The notes under the pieces were generated by a model. The model did no database searches. It was not told the origin of the DNA and saw nothing but the letters and a program-made list of their open reading frames with translations. A stretch of DNA of 64,000 bases from Chromobacterium piscinae (GTDB lineage Bacteria > Pseudomonadota > Gammaproteobacteria > Burkholderiales > Chromobacteriaceae), in NCBI RefSeq assembly GCF_021129175.1, contig NZ_JAJOHV010000092.1, positions 1 to 64,000 on the forward strand. Direction: 5' to 3'. The position numbers and the translations under genes are program-made. Positions 34,026 to 42,039 of the stretch are shown here, piece by piece; the stretch's first letter is position 1; each line of letters starts with the position of its first letter.

Positions 34026-36401
34026 ATGTCTCAAACCAAATTCAATGTACGCAAGGTTGCCGTGCTCGGCGCCGGCGTGATGGGGGCGCAGATCGCCGCC
34101 CACCTGGTGAACGCCAAGGTACCGACAATTCTGTTCGACCTTCCGGCCAAGGAAGGCGACAAGAACGGCATCGCGCTGAAGGCCATCGACGGTCTGAAGA
34201 AGCTGAAACCCTCTCCGCTGGCCGGCAGCGATGTGGTCGCCCACATTCAGCCCGCCAATTACGATGATCACCTGCACCTGCTGAAGGACTGCGATCTGGT
34301 GATCGAAGCCATCGCCGAGCGCATGGACTGGAAGGTGGACCTGTACCACAAGGTTGCGCCGCATTTGGGCGAGCACACCATCTTCGCCACCAACACTTCC
34401 GGCCTGTCAATCAACAAGCTGGCCGAAGGCTGCCCGGATTCGGTGCGCCCGCGCTTCTGCGGCGTGCACTTCTTCAACCCGCCGCGCTATATGCACCTGG
34501 TTGAAATCATTCCCTGCGTGACCTCCGACGCCCACATTCTGGACAACCTGGAGCGCTTCCTGGTGTCCACGCTGGGCAAGGGCGTGGTGCGCGCGAAAGA
34601 TACCCCTAACTTCGTCGCCAACCGCATCGGCGTGTTTTCGATGCTGGCCACCATCGCCAATGCCGCCAAGTATGGCATCCGCTTCGACGTGGTGGACGAC
34701 CTGACCGGCCCGCGCCTGGGCCGCCCGAAGTCCGCTACCTTCCGCACCGCCGACGTGGTGGGCCTGGATACTTTCGCCCACGTGGTGAAAACCATGCAGG
34801 ACACGCTGCCGCAAGACCCGTGGCACAGCCTGTTCGCCACGCCTGACTGGATGCAGCAACTGATCGCTAACGGCGCGCTGGGCTCCAAGACCCGCGCCGG
34901 CATCTACAAGAAAGACGGCAAGCGCATGCTGGTGCTCGACCCGGCCAAGGGCGAGTATGTCGGCTCCGGCGAAAAGGGCGATGACGCGGTCAAGGACATC
35001 CTGAAGATCGCCAACCCGGCCGAGAAATTCCAGAGACTGCGCGACAGCGAGCATCCGCAGGCGCAATTCCTGTGGGCTTGCTTCCGCGACGTGTTCCACT
35101 ACATTTCCTTCCATCTGGGCGACATCGCCAACTGCGCGCGCGACGTGGACTTTGCCATTCGCTGGGGCTTCGGCTGGTCCGCCGGTCCGTTCGAAACCTG
35201 GCAATCCGCCGGCTGGCAGCAAGTGGCCAAGTGGCTGAAGGAAGACATCGCCGCCGGCAAGTCCCTGGCTAAGGCCGAGTTGCCGGCCTGGGTGCTGGAA
35301 GGCGACCGCGCCGGCGTGCATTTCGCCGACGGTTCCTACAACGCCGCCGACAAGAAACTGGTTGGCCGCTCCACGCTGGACGTGTATCAGCGCCAGTTGG
35401 CTCCGGCCAAGGTGCTGGGCGAGAAGTCCGAGCTGCTGGGCGAGACCGTGTTCGAGAACGAGGGCGTGCGCGCCTTCACTACCGGCGACGACGTGCTGGT
35501 GGTGTCGTTCAAGTCCAAGGCCCACGCCATCGGCCCGGCCGTGCTGGATGGTTTGAACACCGCGCTGGACATCGCCGAAGACCGCTTCAAGGGCCTGGTG
35601 ATCTGGCAGACCGAGGAGCCGTTCTCCGTCGGCGCCGATCTGCAATCGATGATGCCGGCCTTCATGATGGGCGACTGGGATGCGATCGATGCGATGATCG
35701 GCCGCTTCCAGTCCACCGCGCTGCGCCTGCGCTACAGCCAGATCCCGACTGTGGCCGCCACCCAAGGCTACGTGTTCGGCGGCGGTTGCGAGTTCGCGAT
35801 GCACTGCGACAAGACCGTGGCCGCGCTGGAGTCCTATGTCGGCCTGGTGGAAGTGGGCGTCGGCCTGCTGCCGGGCGGCGGCGGCTGCAAGGAGTTCGCG
35901 CTGCGCGCCTCGCAAGAGTCCAAGGGCGACCTGCTGGCCGCGCTGAAGGACTACTTCATGAACATCGCCACCGCCAAGGTCGCCACCAGCGGCGTGGAAG
36001 CGCAGGAGCTGGGCTTCTTCCGCAAGGGCGATCCGGTGGTGTTCAACGCTTACGAGCTGCTGTACGTCGCCAAGAAGCAGGCGCTGGCGCTGGCCGAATC
36101 CGGCTACCGTCCGCCGCTGAAGGTGAAGGGCTTCCCGGTTGCAGGCCGCTCCGGCGCCGCGTCGATCAAGGGCCAGCTGGTCAACATGCTGGAAGGCAAT
36201 TTCATCAGCCAGCACGACTTCTTCATCGCCTCGCAGATCGCCGACGTGATGACCGGCGGCGACTTGGAGGCCGGCACCCTGGTCAACGAGCAATGGATTC
36301 TGGAACTGGAGCGCAAGGCCTTCATGACTCTGCTGAAGAACTCCAAGACCCAGGACCGCATCGCCAATATGCTGACCACCGGCAAGCCGCTGCGCAACTA
36401 A
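34026..36401 (+). CDS. 3-hydroxyacyl-CoA dehydrogenase / enoyl-CoA hydratase, FadN-type
   Basis: A 791-residue bifunctional beta-oxidation enzyme. Domain order is dehydrogenase first: a Rossmann start VRKVAVLGAGVMGAQIAAHLV (GxGxMG at 15-20), ATNTSGLSI and the catalytic HFFNPPRYMHLVEII, then the C-terminal dehydrogenase domain. The crotonase part follows, with FSVGADLQSMM, GYVFGGGCEFAMHCD and VEVGVGLLPGGGG containing the catalytic Glu. This order is the reverse of E. coli FadB and matches FadN of Bacillus (about 790 residues), which works with a separate FadA thiolase like the one downstream. The ATG at 34026 follows GAGGAA. Many annotations would call it FadB; the function is the same pair of steps. 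Confidence 0.93.
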   Translation: MSQTKFNVRKVAVLGAGVMGAQIAAHLVNAKVPTILFDLPAKEGDKNGIALKAIDGLKKLKPSPLAGSDVVAHIQPANYDDHLHLLKDCDLVIEAIAERMDWKVDLYHKVAPHLGEHTIFATNTSGLSINKLAEGCPDSVRPRFCGVHFFNPPRYMHLVEIIPCVTSDAHILDNLERFLVSTLGKGVVRAKDTPNFVANRIGVFSMLATIANAAKYGIRFDVVDDLTGPRLGRPKSATFRTADVVGLDTFAHVVKTMQDTLPQDPWHSLFATPDWMQQLIANGALGSKTRAGIYKKDGKRMLVLDPAKGEYVGSGEKGDDAVKDILKIANPAEKFQRLRDSEHPQAQFLWACFRDVFHYISFHLGDIANCARDVDFAIRWGFGWSAGPFETWQSAGWQQVAKWLKEDIAAGKSLAKAELPAWVLEGDRAGVHFADGSYNAADKKLVGRSTLDVYQRQLAPAKVLGEKSELLGETVFENEGVRAFTTGDDVLVVSFKSKAHAIGPAVLDGLNTALDIAEDRFKGLVIWQTEEPFSVGADLQSMMPAFMMGDWDAIDAMIGRFQSTALRLRYSQIPTVAATQGYVFGGGCEFAMHCDKTVAALESYVGLVEVGVGLLPGGGGCKEFALRASQESKGDLLAALKDYFMNIATAKVATSGVEAQELGFFRKGDPVVFNAYELLYVAKKQALALAESGYRPPLKVKGFPVAGRSGAASIKGQLVNMLEGNFISQHDFFIASQIADVMTGGDLEAGTLVNEQWILELERKAFMTLLKNSKTQDRIANMLTTGKPLRN

Positions 36402-36403
36402 TA

Positions 36404-36507
36404 CGAACCGTCCACAAGGCACCTGATGCTGCGTTGCGCCGACTTGCCGTACTAGATGTACTGTCTGCGTCGGCGCGCCTTGCCTCAGGCGCTTGTGAAC
36501 TGTTCGA
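36404..36507. repeat. about 100-bp imperfect inverted repeat between the fadN-like gene and fadA
   Basis: Two arms of about 40 bases (36404-36443 and 36464-36505) pair imperfectly: CGAACCGTCCACAAG against CGAACAGTTCACAAG in the reverse complement, then CCTGA-GC and GCGCCGAC. The centre GTAC-TAGAT-GTAC (36449-36461) is itself palindromic. The unit looks like a mobile extragenic palindrome of the kind dispersed in proteobacterial genomes. As RNA it would fold into one long hairpin between two co-directional genes and could stabilise the upstream message or reduce read-through. Whether it is repeated elsewhere cannot be seen here. Confidence 0.75.
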
Positions 36508-36575
36508 AAATCCAAGAATGCAAAGGCTGGCGGCAGGTATGAAGACCTAGCCGCTGGTCGCGAAGGAGCAAAAGA

Positions 36576-37778
36576 ATGGTTAAGCAAGTACAAGAAGCTT
36601 ACATCGTCGCCGCCACCCGCACCCCGGTGGGCAAGGCGCCGCGCGGCATGATGCGCAATGTGCGTCCGGACGACATGCTGGCGCATGTGATCACCGGCGC
36701 GCTGGCGCAAGTGCCGAACCTGGATCCGAAGCTGATTTCCGACTGCGTGGTCGGCTGCGCCTTCCCGGAAGCGGAGCAGGGCTTGAACATGGCGCGCATC
36801 GGCGTGCTGCTGGCCGGTCTGCCCAATACCGTGGGCGGCATCACCATCAACCGCTACTGCTCGTCCGGCATCAACGCCGTGCAGATGGCGGCCGACCGCA
36901 TCCGCCTCGGCGAAGCCGACGTGGTGATCGCAGCCGGTTCCGAATCGATGTCCCTGGTGCCGATGATGGGCAACAAGGTTTCGCTGAACCCGGAAATCTT
37001 CGCCAAGGACGAGAACTACGGCATCGCCTACGGCATGGGTCTGACCGCTGAAAAAGTGGCCCAGCAATGGGGCGTGTCGCGCGAAGACCAGGACGCGTTC
37101 GCGGTGGAATCGCACCGTCGCGCGCTGGCGGCCATCGACGGCGGCAAGTTCAAGAACGAGATCACGCCGTTGGAAGTGACCTACCGCACGCCGAATCTGG
37201 AAACTGGCGAAGTGGTGAGCAAGACCCGCGTGCTGGACACCGACGAAGGCCCGCGCCGCGAGACTACGCTGGAAGGTCTGGCCAAGCTGAAGACTGTGTT
37301 CGACGCCAAGGGTTCGGTCACCGCCGGCAACTCTTCGCAAATGTCCGACGGCGCCGGCGCGGTGATCCTGGTGTCCGAGCGGGTGCTGAAGGAGTTCAAC
37401 CTGGTGCCGTTGGCCCGCTACGTGACCTTCTCGGTCAAGGGCGTGCCGCCGGAAATCATGGGCATCGGTCCGAAGGAAGCCATCCCGGCCGCGCTGGCCC
37501 AGGCCGGCCTGAAGCAGGACGACCTGAAGTGGATCGAGTTGAACGAAGCCTTCGCCGCGCAGGCGCTGGCCGTCGCGCGCGATCTGGAGCTGGACATGTC
37601 CAAGGTGAACCCGCACGGCGGCGCGATCGCCCTGGGCCACCCGCTGGGCGCGACCGGCGCGATCCGCACCGCCACGCTGGTGCATGGCATGCGCGACGCA
37701 GGCCTGAAGGGCCACGGCATGGTGACGATGTGCATCGGCACCGGCATGGGCGCCGCGGGCATCATCGAGGTGCTGTAA
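36576..37778 (+). CDS. fadA: acetyl-CoA acyltransferase (3-ketoacyl-CoA thiolase)
   Basis: A 400-residue thiolase catalysing the last step of beta-oxidation, cleavage of 3-ketoacyl-CoA to acetyl-CoA and a shortened acyl-CoA. The acylated cysteine is C95 in INRYCSSGINAV, the base His lies in HGGAIALGHPLGATGA, and the second Cys is in MCIGTGMGAAG. The sequence IVAATRTPVGKAPRG is the standard N-terminus. The ATG at 36576 follows AAGGAGCAAAAGA. It partners the FadN-type enzyme 174 bp upstream, from which it is separated by a long inverted repeat, so expression may be uneven between the two. A strong terminator follows. Confidence 0.94.
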   Translation: MVKQVQEAYIVAATRTPVGKAPRGMMRNVRPDDMLAHVITGALAQVPNLDPKLISDCVVGCAFPEAEQGLNMARIGVLLAGLPNTVGGITINRYCSSGINAVQMAADRIRLGEADVVIAAGSESMSLVPMMGNKVSLNPEIFAKDENYGIAYGMGLTAEKVAQQWGVSREDQDAFAVESHRRALAAIDGGKFKNEITPLEVTYRTPNLETGEVVSKTRVLDTDEGPRRETTLEGLAKLKTVFDAKGSVTAGNSSQMSDGAGAVILVSERVLKEFNLVPLARYVTFSVKGVPPEIMGIGPKEAIPAALAQAGLKQDDLKWIELNEAFAAQALAVARDLELDMSKVNPHGGAIALGHPLGATGAIRTATLVHGMRDAGLKGHGMVTMCIGTGMGAAGIIEVL

Positions 37779-37810
37779 GCCAAGCTCATTGAGCTGACGG
37801 TTTGCGGAAA

Positions 37811-37840
37811 CGCCACAGCCTTGAGCTGTGGCGTTTTTTT
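37811..37840 (+). terminator. fadA terminator
   Basis: Stem CGCCACAGC / GCTGTGGCG (37811-37819 with 37825-37833), five-base loop and seven T, 33 bp after the stop codon. Confidence 0.95.
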
Positions 37841-37897
37841 ATTTCAGTTTGCGCGACGTGAGAGCGAGGGTTCTCGGCGGTCGTTTGCGCAAGACGG

Positions 37898-37924
37898 AAA
37901 AAGCCCCGATCGATGATCGGGGCT
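37898..37924 (-). terminator. terminator of the protease-chaperone operon
   Basis: Stem AGCCCCGATC / GATCGGGGCT with a three-base loop, preceded on the plus strand by five A, which gives a T-run for leftward transcription. It ends the operon that starts at 40212. Confidence 0.9.
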
Positions 37925-37948
37925 ATTGGCCGAGCGGCGAGCCGGGGC

Positions 37949-38416
37949 TTATTCAGCCTGCTTGTCGTTGCTGGCCAGCTCCAGCTGGGCCTTTTTCACC
38001 CGTTTGTCGGCGGACAGCTTTTGCTGCAGCGCCAGCAGATCGGCCTGGGCCGGCGTGTTGAAGATGACGATGCTGGCGGTGCGGTAGCGCACGGTCAGGC
38101 CGTGATCGCGGGCGACGGCGGCTTCGTCGTTGGGCGATGCCAGTTGCACCAGCACGGTGCCGCTGACGGTGGCCGGCACGCGTTGCTTGGGCGCCTGCAC
38201 CACGTCGCCGCGCTTCAGCGATGGCGCCGGGGTGCCGGTGCTGCGGGCGGAAACGCCGTTGGGGATCTTGGATTGCGGAACCTGCTTGTAGTAGGTCTTG
38301 CCGTTGATCACCACCGCCTGGCCGGCGGGTTGGGCCAGGAAGGGCGGCTCGGCGGCCTGGCTGTTGGCGGCCAGGGTCAGCAGGGCGAGGGGGATGAGTC
38401 GGATGATCTGTTTCAT
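37949..38416 (-). CDS. secreted prodomain-like chaperone/inhibitor for the adjacent subtilase
   Basis: A 155-residue exported protein (signal peptide about 1-24, ending AANSQAAEP). The C-terminal half reads VSGTVLVQLASPNDEAAVARDHGL, then TASIVIFNT and DLLALQQKLSADKRVKKAQLELAS: a beta-alpha-beta arrangement like the I9/fervidolysin-type propeptides of subtilases, but encoded as a separate gene. Its ATG overlaps the protease stop codon (ATGA), so the two are coupled. This mirrors Aeromonas sobria ASP, a kexin-like protease that needs the small downstream protein ORF2 as an external chaperone for folding. The long in-frame upstream extension to 38563 lies inside the protease gene and is rejected. 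Role is inferred from fold pattern and context. Confidence 0.75.
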   Translation of the reverse strand: MKQIIRLIPLALLTLAANSQAAEPPFLAQPAGQAVVINGKTYYKQVPQSKIPNGVSARSTGTPAPSLKRGDVVQAPKQRVPATVSGTVLVQLASPNDEAAVARDHGLTVRYRTASIVIFNTPAQADLLALQQKLSADKRVKKAQLELASNDKQAE

Positions 38417-40212
38417 GCTGCGCTCCGGTGGCCGAAGAAGCGGATCGACCACGATTTCAGTTTGCCTTCCGCATTGGGAAGCGAGTAGACGTTGTTTTGG
38501 CCGTTGGCGCGATAGACGTACTGGTATTCGGCGCCATTGGTGTCGATCACGCGCAGCCGCCACTGGCCCTTGGCTTGTTCGCCGTAGAATTGATTGGACA
38601 GCAGGCGCTGCTGGTTCAGACCGTAGGTTTCAGCCACCAGCGCGGTGCGCGGAGACAACAGCACCGAGCGGGTGCCGGACGGCGAGATCAGTTCCACCGC
38701 CAGATCGTTGGCGCGGCCGTGCTCGGCGTCCACCAGGACTTGCACCGCCTCGACAGTCAGGTCGTCGGGTTGGTTGAACGCGCTTTCCACGCCGCGTTCG
38801 TCGGCATCCGGGATGGCGGCCTGGGCCGAGACAGTCTGCCAGCGGGTTTTCTGCAGCGGCGGCAGCGGCTTGCTGTAGAACAGCGCCTTTTCCACGGCCT
38901 TGTCGATGTTGATCAGGCCGAAACCGTAGAACTGGTGGAAGGGCAGGCCGGCGGCGTTTTTCTGCCAGCCGGGAATGGCCTGGTAGCTGTGCGCGCCGCC
39001 GCTCTTGTCCTTGAATGCCAGCGTCACGCCCGGTTGGGCGGCGTCCACCTGGCGGGCGGTGGTGATCAGGATATGGCGCACGTCGCGGGCGCTGAGCGCC
39101 GGATTGGCGGACATCACCAGCGCGAACGAGCCGGAGGTGGACGGCGCGGCGGACGAGGTGCCGTTCATGATGCCGTTGTAGTCGCAGTTGGGATCCAGCG
39201 CGGTGCCGCCGTGCAGGCCGTTGGCGGTGTTGCCGGTGACGTTGTAGCCGCGGGCGCAGCCCGACAGGTCGGTGGTGACCATCGCCGGCGAGTCGGTGCC
39301 GTACTCGCCGCCGGGAGCGGTGAGCAGCACATTGGCGCCGACTGACGAGTACGAGGAGCGCACGCCGTCGGCGTTCAGCGCCGACACCACCACGTTCCAG
39401 TAGTTGTTGTTGTCGGTGGACAGGTTGGCGTCTTGTACCGGCAGGCCGTTGTTCCCCTGGTAACCCAGTATCACCTCGGTGCTGCTCAGGCGGAAGGAGT
39501 TGTAGGCGTTGCCGGCCGACTTGACGAATACCGCTCCGCGGCCCCAGTGGCTGTTGCGGCTGACGTCTTCGTAGGTTTCTTCCTCGGTTTTCAGCTCGAT
39601 GTCCTGATCCGGGTTGCCGGGGACGGAGGTGAGGGTGGAGGAGCCGTAGCTCTGGTTGAATACGCGGGCGTCGGTGAAGGCTTCCAGCGGGCCGCCATTC
39701 GGTTTTTTGCCGTGCGCCAGCAGCCAGCCGTCCAGGGTTTGAGCCAGCAGCCAGTTGAAGCCCTTGAGGCCGGCCGAAGGCGCGATGCCGCGGCCGCCTA
39801 TGCCGTTGAAGGCTACCGCCGCGGCGATGCCGGCCACTGCCGTGCCGTGGCCGTTGCCGCCGGATTCGGGCGTCGGGTCGTTGCTGCCGTTCACCAGGTT
39901 CTTGGAGCCGGGCACGATGTTGGCGGCCAGGTCGGGGTGTTTGATTTCCAGACCGTCGTCGATGACGGCGATGGTGGTGCCGATGCCGCGGATGCCGCGC
40001 AAGTGGGTGAAGGCGAGATTGAGATCGACGCCCTTGACGCCGCCGCGCTTGGAGAAGGCATTCTGGCCGGTATTTTTCAGGTGCCATTGCTGGTTGACCA
40101 GGGGGTCGCCCGGCAGCAACGGGACGCTGCGATCCGGCGCGGAAGGGGCGGCATGACTGGCCAGGGAGGCCAGCGCCAGCATGACTGCGCTGCTGGTGAT
40201 GCGAACGTGCAT
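38413..40212 (-). CDS. secreted kexin-like S8 serine protease with P domain
   Basis: A 599-residue exported subtilase. A signal peptide of about 21 residues (ending ASHAAP) is followed almost at once by the catalytic domain, with no prodomain of its own. The triad is D85 in AVIDDGLE, H122 in GNGHGTAVAG and S353 in NGTSSAAP, with oxyanion N235 in KSAGN; the DDGLE pattern is kexin/furin type. A C-terminal P/Homo B domain (about 455-599) contains DLAVELISPSGTRSVLLSP and GQWRLRVIDTNG. Likely specificity is after basic residues. The missing prodomain fits the separate chaperone-like gene that overlaps its stop codon. Close in layout to the Aeromonas ASP virulence protease. Confidence 0.93.
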   Translation of the reverse strand: MHVRITSSAVMLALASLASHAAPSAPDRSVPLLPGDPLVNQQWHLKNTGQNAFSKRGGVKGVDLNLAFTHLRGIRGIGTTIAVIDDGLEIKHPDLAANIVPGSKNLVNGSNDPTPESGGNGHGTAVAGIAAAVAFNGIGGRGIAPSAGLKGFNWLLAQTLDGWLLAHGKKPNGGPLEAFTDARVFNQSYGSSTLTSVPGNPDQDIELKTEEETYEDVSRNSHWGRGAVFVKSAGNAYNSFRLSSTEVILGYQGNNGLPVQDANLSTDNNNYWNVVVSALNADGVRSSYSSVGANVLLTAPGGEYGTDSPAMVTTDLSGCARGYNVTGNTANGLHGGTALDPNCDYNGIMNGTSSAAPSTSGSFALVMSANPALSARDVRHILITTARQVDAAQPGVTLAFKDKSGGAHSYQAIPGWQKNAAGLPFHQFYGFGLINIDKAVEKALFYSKPLPPLQKTRWQTVSAQAAIPDADERGVESAFNQPDDLTVEAVQVLVDAEHGRANDLAVELISPSGTRSVLLSPRTALVAETYGLNQQRLLSNQFYGEQAKGQWRLRVIDTNGAEYQYVYRANGQNNVYSLPNAEGKLKSWSIRFFGHRSAA

Positions 40213-40417
40213 GATTGAGATCCTCTATTTTGCCTTTGTGTTTTGCGGTTGTGGCCGCCAGAAGATCATATTTGTTAATTTTTATTGCGCAAATATCTTT
40301 TTGTCATATTGCGATCAGCGGCAAGAATTTGCGGTTCGCGCGCTTAAGGGCGAGAGAGGATGAAACCGGCAGAGCGGCAGGGGAGGGAACGCCGGCCCAG
40401 GCAGGGCCGGCGGCGGG

Positions 40418-41935
40418 TCAGTCCATCTTGGACAGCGTGTCGAAATTGCTATGGCTGCAGTCTTCGAATTCCTGCTGCGGATCTTTCAGCTTGATCTGGT
40501 AGGATTTGCCTTGGGCGCTGAGCACCAGTTGTTTGTCGTCGTTCAGCAGCATTTTGGGCATCAGGAACCAGCGCTGGCCTTTGCGTGAATTAGGCTGCGT
40601 GATGTAAATGGCTGAAAAGGGCGAGCTGTCCGGTTGCGATGGGTCCTGCAGCGAGACGCCGACCGGCGTTTGTCCAAGGATCTCGATGCCCACCTTCGTG
40701 CCGTTGTTCTGGCGTAAAATGCGGCGGATCACACCGAGCAGCAGCGGGTGGGTTTCGGTCTTGACCAGAATCAGCCGGCCTATCGCCAGTTGGTCTATGG
40801 TTTTGCCGATGAAGGTAAGCCCCATGCCGGTGCTGCTGATGTCGTTGATCCGCCATTCGTCGGTGCGGTCGGCTTCCAGCCCGCCGACATCCTGGACCTT
40901 GATGTGGAAAGCCACGCGGTCGAAACCTATCGATACCTGGGCACCGGACGAGTGCAGCGAGCGCTCCGATTTGCGCAGTGACTTGCCGCCATCGCTGGAC
41001 CAGCGCACCGCCAGCTTCTCGCACAGCACCGACCATTCCTCGCGTTCCAGCTCGCAGTCAAGGGCGGCGATCTGCGAGGGGATGCGGGTGTCTAGGTCGA
41101 ACATCAGATCGGCCAGGCGGGTGGTGATCTCGTAGGATGACCAGTAACGGTGCCACTTGCCGGCCATGCCGCGTAGCATCGGCTGGGGGGGCTCCGGCAG
41201 GGACAGGTTGTAGACGAAGACTGGCATTTCGACCGGAGGCTGCTTGTCCAGCGGGATGTTCTGGCAAATCAGCATCAGCAGCTGGTCCACCGCGACGATT
41301 TCCTTGTGCAGCATGTTCTCGGTCTGAGCCAGGTGCAGCATGCCGGCCTGGACTAGCAGGTGCTCGCAGCTGATCTCCTGCTTGGCGTCCGGATACAGCA
41401 GGATGGGCGAGCGAGCGAAACCCGCTTCCTCGGCGTAGGTGTAGAAACGGAAACCTTGCTGCCAGGCGCTGCCCTCCGGTTTAAGATAGCGCAGCGCGTT
41501 CCAGGCCAGCAGCCGCATCTGGTGATGCAGGCCGCGGGTGGTGACCAGCTGCAGCTCCGCGTCGCCGGCTTGATTGGGAGAGCCGCGATACAGGCGCAGG
41601 CAGATCTGGTAGGCGCTGGCTAATTCGTGCCAGTAGGCGAGAATGGTGGGCAGATAGCCTTTGCTGCCGCCCCTGGAATGAAGATAATCCTGACACAGCT
41701 GGTGATGGATGCCGGCAGCCTTGTCGTCGACGTAGAGCAGCGTCTTGATGCGTTCCTTCAACGACATCTCGCTGTCTGCGTTGATTTTGGATACGGCCTT
41801 GATGATTTCCACCAGGGCGGTAAAGTATTCAGCCTGCGGCAGATCGCGCACCAGCAGGGTGGCAGATTGCGCCACGCCGGAGGCGGGCGTGTTCTTGCTG
41901 AGAAGTGAGCTGACTAGAGATTTGAAGTCAAACAT
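40418..41935 (-). CDS. large protein with C-terminal PilZ-like domain
   Basis: A 505-residue cytosolic protein with no signal or membrane segment. The first 300 residues are helical and unfamiliar to me (LYVDDKAAGIHHQLCQDYL, YWHELASAYQICLRLYRGSP). Residues about 365-430 read RINDISSTGMGLTF, AIGRLILVKTE, LLLGVIRRILRQNNGTKVGIEIL, matching the D-S--G-G / G--V-R----G---G-E pattern of PilZ domains. The N-terminal RxxxR needed for c-di-GMP binding is not clear, so it may be a degenerate, non-binding PilZ. Divergent from the patatin gene with about 100 bp between. Role in surface or motility control is only a guess. Confidence 0.65.
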   Translation of the reverse strand: MFDFKSLVSSLLSKNTPASGVAQSATLLVRDLPQAEYFTALVEIIKAVSKINADSEMSLKERIKTLLYVDDKAAGIHHQLCQDYLHSRGGSKGYLPTILAYWHELASAYQICLRLYRGSPNQAGDAELQLVTTRGLHHQMRLLAWNALRYLKPEGSAWQQGFRFYTYAEEAGFARSPILLYPDAKQEISCEHLLVQAGMLHLAQTENMLHKEIVAVDQLLMLICQNIPLDKQPPVEMPVFVYNLSLPEPPQPMLRGMAGKWHRYWSSYEITTRLADLMFDLDTRIPSQIAALDCELEREEWSVLCEKLAVRWSSDGGKSLRKSERSLHSSGAQVSIGFDRVAFHIKVQDVGGLEADRTDEWRINDISSTGMGLTFIGKTIDQLAIGRLILVKTETHPLLLGVIRRILRQNNGTKVGIEILGQTPVGVSLQDPSQPDSSPFSAIYITQPNSRKGQRWFLMPKMLLNDDKQLVLSAQGKSYQIKLKDPQQEFEDCSHSNFDTLSKMD

Positions 41936-42039
41936 TGAACCGGGCTTCTGGTTATGGGATTTATGTTCTCACTTATATGTCACTCTATCTTACGTCACGC
42001 ATTGATGCTGGTGAAACCATAATCGCAAATTTATCGGGC

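Noticed and set aside
34407..37715. An 1102-residue minus-strand frame opposite the fadN-like gene and fadA
   Set aside because: Composition typical of antisense shadow (His/Gln/Arg-rich) and it spans two clear enzymes and an intergenic repeat on the other strand.
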